DNA of 64,000 nt, taken from assembly GCA_023376005.1 (NCBI GenBank), contig CM042157.1, positions 52,919,853 through 52,983,852 of the forward strand, in the 5' to 3' direction. Positions within the stretch are counted from its first letter, which is position 1. Each line of letters starts with the position of its first letter. The notes under the pieces are model-generated. The model was not told the DNA's origin. It worked only from the letters and a program-made list of their open reading frames with translations, and did no database searches. Source of the DNA: Doryteuthis pealeii (lineage: Eukaryota; Mollusca; Cephalopoda; Myopsida; Loliginidae). Positions 35,216 to 45,726 of the stretch are shown here, piece after piece. The position numbers and the translations under genes were made by a program.

Positions 35216-35645
35216 TTTTTTTTTTGCTATATATGTTGCGAGAGAAACCACGAACATAGTAGTTTGAAGCATGCACGACTGTGTTTGGCATGCAGAATGA
35301 GATCAGAGGTGAGTGGGAAGATTGAACTCGCATTCTCCTGATCGTGAGTCGTGGCCCGACGCATGGGAATGGCTAATCTATCCAGAGTGGCCAGGATGTG
35401 AAGGATTGACGCGTGCTGTTTAGTGTCGCACGTGCTGGTCAGAGTAAGGAGCCCGGATGAACACTGTAATTGTGTATTTATTTGACAATCCCTCACAAAC
35501 CGGGAGAAAAGCTTGCAGTAGCGTTTTGGCTCTGGTGACGAGTGGACGAGAGACAAGATCTTTTGATAGTATTGGTGAGAAGAGTGCAGCATTGCTGGGA
35601 GAGTAAAATCGTCAGACTTAACTGTGCCCCCCCCCCCCCCCCGAG
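35216..35645 (-). mobile_element. GC-richer insert inside the transposon arm, SINE-like
   Basis: About 400 bp, markedly less AT-rich than its surroundings, bounded by a T tract (35208-35225) and a run of C (about 35627-35642). On the minus strand GGAGAATGCGAGTTCAATCT resembles a B box preceded by a CACGATCAG anticodon-like stretch, suggesting a tRNA-derived SINE. The minus-strand frame of 121 codons (35227-35592) has no recognised domain. Confidence 0.35.
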
Positions 35646-36035
35646 AACATTCTTATTACATGTTTTTTGTTATTCTTTTTTTAAAAAATATTTTTTACTA
35701 TTTTTCAATCAAAAGAAAGTGATAATAAAAATGAATATATAAGGAGTCTTTAAAATATTACATTTTAAACTACATTGTGCCATAAATTTTGTTGTGTGTA
35801 TAGGCCATCTTGGACAGATGATAAACTCTACCATTTGGTGTTATAGGGGCATCAACAGTCCACAGAATATTTGTGAATGGCACAAAACATATCCTTAAAA
35901 TTCTCTTCCCAGTAAAATGAACAAGATCGAAGAGCTGGATGCATTAACTTAATAAGCAAGTCATTCTCTGTATCAATCTAAATTTTATTGTCACACCTGC
36001 AATAAACATATCCTGAAACAACAAATTTCACTGTT

Positions 36036-38565
36036 TTTCTTCAGTTCCAATAGAGAAGTCATGTATTAGGTCATAGTTTTCATCTTCACTACATTGTTTT
36101 ATGGCTATTTTATCTCTGATGAGTGGAATAAATTGATGAAAACTTCTTGTTCCTGGGATTGTGGATGCATTTTTGAATCTCGTGTTGAGGCTCCTCCTTG
36201 CTTCCTCAACTTCCTCCTTTTCAACCAGAATGAATTTGATACCTTCAATTGCAGATCTGCAATATTCAAAGATAGATTTTTGGAAAGGATTTCTTTGGTA
36301 GTTGGTCTTCAGAGACTTTCTTTAGACACTATCCTTTTCACTGTCCCACCTATACCATCACATGGTTGTTTACCATGACTTGTTGCAAATAGATTCCATT
36401 TTGTATTGAGACCCAAATATTTCTGATGGTTGCAAAATTGGCAAAGTTCTTGTATTGTGCTGTGTTGCACAGTAAAATACTCACTATTTTTTATATTTGG
36501 CAAGGTAGGCCTGATTACCTCAATTTTTTTTTTTCTGTACCATATAAACAAATGCTACAACATGTGAGTTGTCACTCGACTTAATGCAGAAACAATGATT
36601 TTTGCATTGCATTTTCAAGTTTAAAGTAAAGTACCACTGGATTTAAAGTACATTGTGAGGTACTCCAATGAAAACTCTGGATCTCATCTTGAACTACAAA
36701 TTTGTAGTTCTCAGCAAAATCTTCCAGGAACAAAACTTCAAAATCACTAATCTCCTCCTTTCTTTGCTTTAAGTATCTGGATTGTGATTTAACCAATTAA
36801 GAATAAGGTTCTAATTTATTCAATTGCAAAACAACTAAATAAATGTAAGCTTGACAGGATTCCTTTTGTGTTGTCAAAGTCAATCAGTCAGTTGCTATTC
36901 ATTGTGAGAACTCTATTGATTCAGTGTTATCAATATTTCCTTTGATGATGTCATCAATTTTTATTCAAGCTGCCCTGATGATTTAGGAAAATTTGGCCAC
37001 CTATGAATCATATACCCTCTGCTACTGGTATTACAGACAATATATTTCAAGAGATCTTGATATGATACATTCAGTGGTTCCAGTAATAATTTCATGTTTT
37101 GTTGGATGGTACATACACATATGGCATGTGTACCTGCACTACCAGCAAGGACACAGCATTTCAGCCTTAGACTACAAAGTTTTGAAAACTCCAAGAATGC
37201 TATCTGTCCCTTAAATGGTCTGAAGAGCTCATTTAGGTTGCACAAGATGAGTCTTTTCTGCTGATGAATATTATGTTTAATACTAACATAGTCTTTTCTG
37301 CCTGGCATCAGTTGAGTATATTCATCATAGTAAAATGCTTCCACTAGCTGTGCAATATTAGCAGGCAAAGATTTGCCCCCTTTTGGTTCTGGTACAGCTA
37401 AAATACCTCTTACGAACACAATTTGTGAGCCTTGCGTACAATGTGTTCTGAAACTCCAAACACACACATGACTTTTTTGTGTGACCAGTCGGTAGGAGCA
37501 AGTGTCAAGATTTGTATTTTTATTGGTTGATTTGTTGGTTGATTCCACTCTCTTCATTTTTGCTACAAGAAGCTTTATCATTTTATCAAAGTACTTAGCT
37601 TTATCTAAAATCTTATTTTTGAATTTCAAAGCCTCATCATTCAACAGCTCAGAGTCAACATTTAACGACCTGCCTACTTTGGTCTTTATACATTGCAATA
37701 CAGAAGAATGTTTTCTCTTACCTAAATGAGCTTTTCCAGAGTAATGATGTCCTTTTGTTTTTATTGGAGAAATTCCAATAGCAGAGAAACATTCATTGAT
37801 ATTTCTCTTCTCTGTTTCTGCAGAAGTACTTGTATCAAGCTTTCTCATTGCTGATCTGATACATGTCTTGGTTCTTCATTATTACTACTTTTTTCTGATT
37901 CTGCAAAATTAACTGCTTCAAGCTCTTTCATTTCCTCATCAGGAAGAAGTTTGTGGATTTGTATTTGACAATTAGGGCAGAGTTAAGGAGATTATTATAT
38001 GCTGGATACCAAGTCATATAGGAGTGAGGGGGAATGAAAGAGCTGACTCTGCAGCTAAATCGGCTCTAGATTTAATCCCTGACAAGTTCCAGATACCATA
38101 TACTGACTTGAAACCTATAATTAATAGATTCCTCCATACAAAATGGCAGCAACACTGGAATAACTGTATCCACAATAAACTCTTCCTAATCAAACTGACT
38201 TTAGGAGGCTGCAGACCAACTTTAAGGAAGTCTAGAAAGGAACAAGTCATTATGTCCCGATTATTCATTGGTCATACAAAACTAACACACTCTTATATAC
38301 TCAAACAAGAACAACAACCACAATGTGAAACATGTCAAATACCCCTGACAGTCAAACACTTATTGATGGAATGCAGATTTTTTGCTCACATCAGAAAACA
38401 TTATTTTAAAGCAAACAATATGAAGGACCTATTTGAAAATGTTAACATGGAGGATATTTTCTCCTTTTTGAGGGAAATAAAATTATACCATAGAATATAG
38501 ACATGAAACAAATCAATACCATACAGTATGATTCCCAATAATGCTAACACATTGTTAAAACCAAT

Positions 38566-38608
<43 letters not shown>

Positions 38609-38880
38609 TACACAATATGTATAACAACCCAACCGCTAGGCATGATATAACCCTGGACGGGTTGATATGCCGTTAAAATTAATAAACCAACCAACCAACG
38701 AAATTGGTTTCAAACTGCCTTTAATTTGCTTTTTATGATTTTTAAATGGAATACATCTCTTTTCAAGCCATTCATATTTAGTCAACAAGGTCTGTTTGTA
38801 ATGGCAATAGATAGTCTGTATTTCATCCTCATCACAATCCTGTTCTATAGGCAATAAGCTTTATATCCATCGTATCCAAC
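36036..38880 (-). pseudogene. DDE-like transposase gene of the large transposon, broken
   Basis: Reading 5'-3' on the minus strand: a zinc-binding-like N-terminus (about 38850-38700, QTIYCHYKQTLLTKYEWLEK); a LINE insertion; CPNCQIQIHKLLPDEE (about 37978-37930); a frameshift; and a 295-codon frame (37848-36961) with IGISPIKTKGHH, PGRKDYVSIKHNIHQQKR and VLAGSAGTHAICVCTIQQN. Then FAENYKFVVQDEIQSFHW (about 36710-36660) and NLFATSHGKQPCDGIGGTVK (about 36400-36340), and it ends near 36041 with RSFHQFIPLI upstream. D-FAENY and HGK-x-x-x-DGIGG look like the first and last parts of a DDE-type catalytic core. The middle acidic motif is lost by frameshift. Proteins of this type are common and uncharacterised in invertebrate genomes as far as I recall. 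Confidence 0.7.
37981..38698 (+). mobile_element. 5'-truncated LINE (RNase H type) inserted in the transposase gene
   Basis: The frame reads CWIPSHIGVRGNERADSAAK (about 38000-38060), the C-terminal part of the RNase H domain found in I/Jockey-like LINEs. It is followed by a conserved connector and a zinc-knuckle-like CETCQIPLTVKHLLMEC (about 38329-38379), ending at 38500. The 3' untranslated region includes a (TA)n tract (38571-38605) and the tail GGGTTGATATGCCGTTAAAA, then AACCAACCAACCAAC. This tail is shared with SINE family A. It replaces a short stretch of the host transposon's gene. Confidence 0.78.
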
Positions 38881-40139
38881 AGATCAATTGGAATCACTCC
38901 AACCTGTTTATCATGGAATAACATTTTCAACTGTTAGCTCGGGTACAAATAGAACGATAATGTTTGCCTCTAAAACCATCTTTCATTCTTTCTTTTCAAT
39001 AAAAACATTATTCCAGTGATGAGGAAGTGAAATCTGTAGTGAAGAATTGGCTCAAAGAACAGTTAACAGAACAGTAGGGATACATACTCTCATTTGAAGG
39101 TGGAACATTGCTATTGAAAAAAAAAAAAAACAGTGACTGTAGGAAAGTAGGGAGGACCAACTTCATTTTAATTCATGATACATGTTCCTGTGTCGGTAAT
39201 TATACCTGTACTAAACAAAATGGCATTACTTTTTGACTCACCCTTGTATTTAATTTTTTTTTTTTAATTGATAAAAACAATATTATTGAATAGTTTAAGA
39301 AGTCACTGAGCACAATATCAACATTTGAGAGTTCATGGAGCATTAGGATGATTGTCTTTAATTATAATCTTTCACTGAAATCCTGCACGAAAAAAACTCT
39401 GAACTTGGCAGGTTCATATCTTCTATAGTAGACTTTACCCCCACACAAAATTCTTTGATGAACTTAGGCAGACATAGTAGATGTTAAGAAAAACATGAAA
39501 ATTGAAGAGGATAATTTTTCGATAGACTGACCTTAAGCTACATAGGTGAAAAGTTGTTGATTTTGGAGTCATGCATTTGGGTGGGCAAAATAAAATTTTC
39601 TATCGGGTATAGGGTTAGAATAGTTGGATATTTGGATTCTACAGTCCTTATTTGCCTTACGTACCAAATTTCAGAAATATTGAATGTCGAAAGTATTTTT
39701 TAAAAATAAAAAAAAAAAAACTGAGATTTTGCAATACCGCACGGCCTTAATTTTGAGGCAAAATAGCAAAATTATACCCCCCCCTCCAAAATCAGAACTG
39801 TAAGGTTTAAGACAAAATAATTCGGCACACTTTCCTAACTCATGAAGGGGGACATTTGTGCCAAATTTCAAGTAATTTGGTGTCAGTGGGTGTAACACCC
39901 CGGTGAATTGTCATGGAATGACCCATAGGTAGAATGATAGATGGATAGATAGATAGATTGATTGGTGAGGGAATTTCGTTGTATGTGTGTATGTGACTGA
40001 GTGACTCCAGAATATCTGAAACGCGTGTTGCATATGTGAAATACAAAGAATAAAACATTTTGCAGACTTTTTTTTTTTTTTTTTTTTTTATAAAATATTA
40101 CATTTTCTCCCGTTGGAACCAGAACATTTTTTATATATA

Positions 40140-41046
40140 CTAGCAAATATATGCACCCTCCGAGTGAAAGTATTTAAGTTTTAATGTAATAAAATATATC
40201 AAATTAGAAAGGCTAATGAAACTAAATAAGAATGCAGATAAAAAGATTTGAAACAGAGGGCAGGTATAATCGATAAATAGAACAACTGAAACTTACTCTT
40301 CCATCACTCTTGTCTTTCATTGTTATTTTTTCTAATTTAAGTATTTAGTTAAAAGAGGAAGTAAAGAATAAAATGACAGTTATTTTTTCTTGTTAATGGA
40401 TTTCATTTAAGATTCATTGAAGAGATTTTTGCTTATATTCATTAAAATAAAACCAAACAATCAGAAATCAATAATACTGAGCACATATTTATTAAAATCA
40501 CATTTTTAATATCAATATGCAAATTAGCCTTCCCGTTCACATTGTAAACCACTATTTTGTTGTATATATAAATATAATTCCATGTTGTTAGTATGTTGGT
40601 ATGGTCAACAGTGGCTTCGGCCTCTGGACCATTGATATAATTAACAGCGTCGATCCCAGGGGGCCATCCCCCCAGGCAACACCTGCCCCCTTGATTTAAA
40701 GGGGCAAGGCTGGGTTTATTGCCCAGCGCCTGAGGCGCCCCTCTTGAGGGGAAATGCCGACGGGATCGACACAATTTTTCACCTGCCACTCCATGAGTCT
40801 CGGCTTGTGGGTGGTCCCACATAAATAGGGCCTTTGTGCCTGACCCGTACAAGTGGGGTATGTGGAAAATATCATGTAGATATGGTTAACAGTATTAATA
40901 ATCTAAAACAATTTTATTAATAATTGAGGTTTAAATTAGAATAAAATCATTGAGAAAGGGACATTAGTAACTAAGGGAATTATGATTTGAGTAGTGATAT
41001 AGTTTCGGTTACAGACAGAAAAACCCACAATCTCCATTATAATAAT
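40140..41046 (-). mobile_element. Helitron family 1, minus copy of a head-to-head pair
   Basis: CTAG on the minus strand at 40143-40140. The subterminal hairpin is weakened by a substitution (CCGAGTGA instead of CCGGGTGC). The body matches 9721-10359 but is split by a GC-rich insert (40612-40872). The 5' TC end is replaced by (AAT)n and (TA)n, next to the oppositely oriented copy. Confidence 0.78.
40612..40872. mobile_element. GC-rich insert able to form a multi-hairpin structure
   Basis: About 261 bp of GC-rich DNA inside an AT-rich Helitron, flanked by a diverged direct repeat of about 20 bp (GGTATGGTCAACAGT before, AGATATGGTTAACAGT after), as expected from retroposition. An outer stem GTCGATCCC (40649-40657) / GGGATCGAC (40762-40770) encloses GGGGG-CCAT-CCCCC (40659-40672), CAGG/CCTG (673-676/682-685), CCCCTT/AAGGGG (687-692/699-704), GCTGGG/CCCAGC (709-714/722-727) and CCCCTC/GAGGGG (738-743/746-751). 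The minus strand also reads as an open frame (GIDAVNYINGPEAEAT), so a LINE-derived piece is an alternative. Confidence 0.6.

Positions 41047-41104
<58 letters not shown>
41047..41104. repeat. (AAT)n-(TA)n-(ATT)n palindromic microsatellite
   Basis: Forms the centre of the Helitron inverted pair. The sequence is itself symmetrical. Confidence 0.9.
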
Positions 41105-41112
<8 letters not shown>

Positions 41113-41745
41113 ATGGAGATTGTGGGTTTTTCTGTCTGTAACCGAAACTATATTACTACTCAAGTCACAATTCCCTTAATTATTTACGTCAAATTCTCCA
41201 TGATTTCATTCTTTTAAACCTTCAGTTATTAATAAAAATTGTTTTACATTATTAATACTGTTGACCACATCTACGTACTAATAACATGCAATTGTATTTA
41301 TATATATACAACAAAATAGCGGTTTACAGTTTGAACGAGAAGGCTAATTTGCATATTGATATTTAAAATTTTATTTTAATAAATATGTGCTTGATATTAT
41401 TGATTTCTAACTGTTTGGTTTTATCTTAAGAAATATAAACAAAAATCTTGTGGATAAATCTTAAAAGAAATTTATTTTACAAGAAGAAATAACTGTAATA
41501 TTATCCTTTACTTCCTATTTTAACTAAATAGTTAAATTAGGGAAATTTACCAATGAAAGAGGGGAGTAATGGAAAATGATGGAATAGTTAGTTTCAAAGT
41601 TGTTCTATTTTTCAATTATACCCCCTCTGTTGCAGATCTTTTTATCTGCATTCTTAGTCAGTTTCATTAGCCTTTCTAATTTAATATGATATTTATTATA
41701 TCAAAACTTAAATACCTGCACCCAGAGGGTGCATATATTTGCTAG
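41105..41745 (+). mobile_element. Helitron family 1, plus copy of a head-to-head pair
   Basis: Body matches 9721-10359 in opposite orientation. 3' end: hairpin GCACCC-AGA-GGGTGC (41718-41732), spacer ATATATTTG, CTAG (41742-41745), then T. Its 5' end merges with the central microsatellite, so the two copies face each other at their 5' ends. Confidence 0.8.
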
Positions 41746-42207
41746 TATATATAATATTAGATAGATATATGCATTTATTGTTATATGTTCTTAGATAAAA
41801 AATTTTTGTTATGTGTCCTTTACACTCAAACGTGTGTAGACGTATAAACATAAGGTTGTAATCATATGTATTTTTTCTGTCTAAATAGCAACATGTAATA
41901 TGGATGGGTTGGTATATTTATTAAGGTAACTGTGTAATTTTTCTTAGGGAATAATTTGATCTTAGGATGAACTATTATTCTTTGTAACTATCCTGTAAGA
42001 TCTTTAATTGTTTTTGTTTTTTTTTTACCGGATTTTCATAAACAAAGTTCGGAAATATTTATTTCCGTTTAATTCAAGGTGTCCTAAATTGGTAGTACCT
42101 AATTTTGTATCAATAAAGAAACGGGGCTGTGTGGGCAATAGGAAGGGCCGTTTTATTTATTTTTCACGATAATGAGGAGTGATTAATTAAGAGTGATTAT
42201 ACCCTAA
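41746..42207. other. Intron sequence with Helitron family 2 fragment
   Basis: About 42050-42130 (TTTATTTCCGTTTAATTCAA, then a diverged continuation) matches about 31940-32000. The rest is unassigned. Confidence 0.45.
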
Positions 42208-43135
42208 TCAGATAGAAATAGACAGGTGTAGATAATTGGGTGGATGTGTAGGTGAAAATATATTGAGAAAGATAGATAGATAAATGGGTTGTGGGAGGCA
42301 GATAAACAGGTATGTGTTGAGATATGCAGGTAGATAGGGGACAGAGTAGGATGGTTGAATAGGTATATAGGTGGGGAAGGGGTGGGGATATGTAGATAGG
42401 TTATGCTTCAGGGTTTCGGATATAGTACTGGGGTGCAGAGAAAAGGAAGGATTTTTACTTGCGTTTCTTATGCAGGTGAGTGGGGTTGGAATTGGATGGT
42501 GATAGATTATGTTGGTGGTGTTATGAAGATGCGGTATGTTATGTGTATAATAGTGCCGAGATGGTAGTACGTAGGGTGTGAGTAGTGGTGGGAGGTTAAG
42601 TGTATGGGTCGAAATTTGATAACAGGTGTTTGTTTTCATGTCTACACTTGGGCAGTATTTCAGATTTTTTGTTTAGGAGGGTGCAATGTGGTATGTGAGT
42701 GATGATAGAAAGTTTTTCTTGGAGGCAAAGGAGGCATTTTTTTGTGGACTGGGTGGGTGCAATTTTTAGGATTTCCCAGGTTATCTTGGGGGAAATATTC
42801 ATATCCTTTAGGCTCCAGATATATGTGGATAGTGATGTGCTGGTTGAGTAGTTAATATTAGTTAATGATAGTTTATGGGTGTAAGACCTTTGTTTCAGGG
42901 TACCTTCGGTTGCTCCGATGTAATGCTTGGTGGTTGTTATGTTTTGAACTTGACAGACAATTCTTGTCTGACAAGTTTCTTTTCTATCCTTTCTAATTGT
43001 CTGGCCATCTTTTTTATATCAGGGTGGAATTGGTGTATGAATCCACCAAATGTTCTTATGCGAGTACTTTCTGTACTACTTAGTGCCATCATTAGGTGTG
43101 AACTGGTGAGATGTTCCATTGTTTCTTTTTAAGCA
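42208..43135 (-). pseudogene. Penelope-like element 3' part with GIY-YIG endonuclease
   Basis: On the minus strand: FIHQFHPDIKKMARQ and ELSVKFKT (about 43040-42940), then NITTTKHYIGATEGTLKQRS (about 42945-42885), where the Tyr-Ile-Gly and following Arg are hallmarks of a GIY-YIG nuclease. Next come STSLSTYIWSLKDMNIS and KCLLCLQEKLSIITH with KCRHENKHLL (about 42800-42610), the cysteine/histidine pairs that follow this domain in Penelope-like retroelements. The frame ends near 42596. The segment to 42208 is (GATA)-like low-complexity DNA, probably 3' noncoding; its Pro/Tyr-rich frame is not a gene. The reverse transcriptase is absent, so this is a 5'-truncated copy. Confidence 0.72.
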
Positions 43136-43539
43136 AACAGTAACAGTAGGAATAAGTAGGAGGAGGGTCTCACAAGTTTATAAGGATGTTATAGGGAATT
43201 GTGGGAGGAGAATTAGCAGGAAATTAGAGGTATTTGAGAATATGTTGGCTGCTTTTGAAGTTGATCTTGTTTAAGGTGGGTTTTTTTTGGGGGGGGTGAA
43301 ATGTATAGGGCTTCAAGTATTTGAATTTTTTGTTTTGTTTTTTTTTTCTTGTGTGTTTTCACTTAGAATTTTCCGGTAATTAGAATGAGATTTTAAGTAT
43401 TTCATGATGGAGCTTGTATCAATTAAATGTAGTGTTTATAGTTTTGGTGCATCTGATTGCGATGATATATGTTCTGAATGGAGCTATTGGGTGTAGTACT
43501 TTTTTTTGTCTTAGTTAATGTCATGAATGGTCTGTCGCT
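43136..43539. other. Spacer between inverted Penelope segments
   Basis: G-run near 43288 and T tract near 43330. Nothing recognised, though it may be 5' sequence of the element. Confidence 0.35.
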
Positions 43540-43637
43540 GGATTCATACACCAATTCCACCCTGATATAAAAAAGATGGCCAGACAATAAGAAAGGATAG
43601 AAAAGAAACTTGTCAGACAAGAATTGTCTGTCAAGTT
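43540..43637 (+). repeat. 98-bp inverted copy of part of the Penelope-like element
   Basis: Reverse complement of 42947-43044 with a single mismatch noted (an A/T difference in the CAGACAAT-AGAAAGG stretch). It ends in an A tract. The near-identity contrasts with the decay around it. Confidence 0.85.
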
Positions 43638-44306
43638 AAAAAAAAAACATGCATAAAAGAAAACCTGCTACCAAAATATAATTATATATATTTATGTATA
43701 TGAGAGAGATAGATAGATAAATATAGATTGTTATTGTGTATTTTAGTATTCTTTATTGCAAAGGCAACAATAGGATGTACATGTAATGAAATTGCAAATC
43801 ATCCTTTCTTGTTTAAATAGTTCCTCTTGATTATTTTCATTCTCCTGGATCCTACTAGTAAATTTTATTTTACACAGGAGTTTATGTAGCAGCTAGGCTT
43901 TGGAATGAATAACTCTGACATCCAGATTATTCATTTTTTTTTTTTTTTTTTTTTTTTTTATTTAAGATTTATTAAAGCTTCCTTGTTCTGTGATTCATAC
44001 TTAAATGAACTTTGTAAATAGAGCCATTTTTTTATCTCCTGTATGTTACACATGTAATGTAAATAACAGATTGACAAGTTGGATTTTCTTTTAGATATTG
44101 ACTCTATCTTGATTCTTTAACATTTCTTTTAGATTTTTCAAAGACTTTTGTCTGGTGTGGGCTCTAGCATTGAGCTTTCCAAGAAAAGGTGCTTTATGTA
44201 CATAATGTATATTAATACAGTAATTTACAATCTTAATGCATATAGTTGTTCTTGGTCAATACTGTATTAAAAATTGTGATTTATCCCCCTTTTTTTTTCT
44301 TTGTAG
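43638..44306. other. Intron sequence before the second visible exon
   Basis: T tract at about 43934-43960 and a pyrimidine-rich 3' splice region ending TTGTAG at 44306. Nothing else recognised. Confidence 0.45.
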
Positions 44307-44471
44307 ATTATACCATCCAAGTTTGTCCTGGCATTGGCAGCAACAGTGAAAGCTGTTACATCACTTCATTTGTAAGTCATGCCCAAAGTCAAGGTTATCG
44401 TGTTGTGATACAGAATCATCTTGGAACCCTGAAAGATGTCAAATTAACTTCACCCAGGGTTTTCAATTATG
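44307..44471 (+). CDS. ABHD2: ABHD2-like exon: CPGI and NHLG motifs
   Basis: 165 nt between TTGTAG and GTAGGT. It completes a GAT codon with the previous exon and ends after the first base of a Gly codon. It encodes YTIQVCPGIGSNSESCYITS, FVSHAQSQGYRVVIQNHLGT and LKDVKLTSPRVFNYG. CPGI-x-x-x-SE (the oxyanion-hole strand region) and NHLG, with TSPR-x-F-x-YG after it, match ABHD2 closely. This is the first part of the alpha/beta-hydrolase fold. Intact, no stop. Confidence 0.92.
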
Positions 44472-45334
44472 GTAGGTCATATATGGATAAATTTTCCCTT
44501 GTTTACAAACTTTATCCTAATTTTCTATAGATTTTTCTTTCTAGTAAAGATAGCCATATTTTTAACTGGAAAGATGCTTCATATTCTGGCAAAACACTCT
44601 ATTTTAACTTGTTTTTAATTTCATGGTTGGCATGTTATATATTCACTATGTAATGTCTGTCTTGATGTCTATATCATTACAATTAACTTTTTTTTTGGGG
44701 GGGGGGACTAATATGACCTGTTTGATCATTGTAGGTTGTCATCAATTTGTCACTAATATCAAACACTGGACAATTTTTACTAAAAACTTTGTAAATTTCA
44801 TTGGGTATTGCTTCCAAGTTCTAATTATGTCAAAAAATTTAAATTGTATTTATAAGCTATTAGTTTTTTTGTAATTTAAGGAAATGTAATTTAGACAATT
44901 GTAAAGATTTTGAATCTGGTAAATCTGTAATTGCTACACAGGTTTTCATGTTCATTTCATCTTACTTCAGAATGATGACGTTTCAGATAAAATTTTCAGT
45001 CCATAATGGTATCAATTTTCTATTTGAAAGAGTAACATGAAATTAGTACAAAAAGCTCTCTGCATAACAATTACAGATTCACCAGTCTTAATAACATTTC
45101 AATAGCAAATGTGCACTGTGCACTCATCCAAGCCATGATTGTAACTGATCATATGTGGCGAGAAAAATTGGTAAGACATTAACTAGATGTAGCTACCATT
45201 ACCACTTGCCTAAATTCCCTTGCACTACACAGCCAATTTAAAATCTGGGAGGCATTTCTACTGCACTTTGTATAAAGAAAAAAAATAAGTAGAGAAATTA
45301 GATTATTCTACAAATAAATTCTATCAAAGTCAAT
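44472..45334. other. Intron sequence, unassigned
   Basis: G-run near 44697. Open frames (44623-44874) have no recognised domain. Confidence 0.4.
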
Positions 45335-45726
45335 CGGTCTGTTGGCTTAGAATGTGCTGACTGCAAAGGGGTAAGACCTGCCCCGCCAAGGGGGTATTTT
45401 GGGTATGACACTGCATCGGGTTGTGTGGCTTCAGCCCTGAGGAGTATGGAGTATTTTCACCATACCCAGGTCTACTCTGACCTAAAGTGGTAGTACCTGT
45501 TAAGGTTCCATCTATGGTTCAAATAGAGCTGTTTAAAAATTATTAGTATTAGATAGGAGTGCCTGTTGCTATATAAAATTGTTTGTAATAGAGATAGTTG
45601 CTTGAAACTATAATTGTTTACTAAGGATTATTATTATTAGTTATTTGTAGCCATATAAATGTGTGCAACTAAATGATTAGTATTAAATAGGAATAGTTAC
45701 TTGAAGCTATATAATTGTGTATGAAT

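Larger units (their letters stand above)
34285..39924 (-). mobile_element. Large GGGTCATT-group DNA transposon with long inverted arms
   Basis: Arms of about 900 bp (34285-35215 and about 39010-39924) are reverse complements over most of their length. The right end is intact: ...GAATTGTCATGGAATGACCC at 39924. The left end has lost about its outermost 15-20 bp but keeps TTGAAATCTGCACCC, the second end type seen in the copy at 13483-14810. Between the arms lies a minus-strand gene with DDE-like motifs, interrupted by a LINE. Both arms contain a mariner-like C-terminal piece (35215-34985 minus, 39013-39240 plus). Superfamily undetermined; the intact small relatives make 4-bp target duplications. 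Confidence 0.72.

Noticed and set aside
35227..35592. 121-codon minus-strand frame
   Set aside because: Coincides with a SINE-like GC-richer insert in a transposon arm and has no conserved motif.
42208..42639. 143-codon minus-strand frame rich in Pro, Tyr and His
   Set aside because: Composition follows the GATA-like low-complexity DNA after the Penelope-like stop; no domain.
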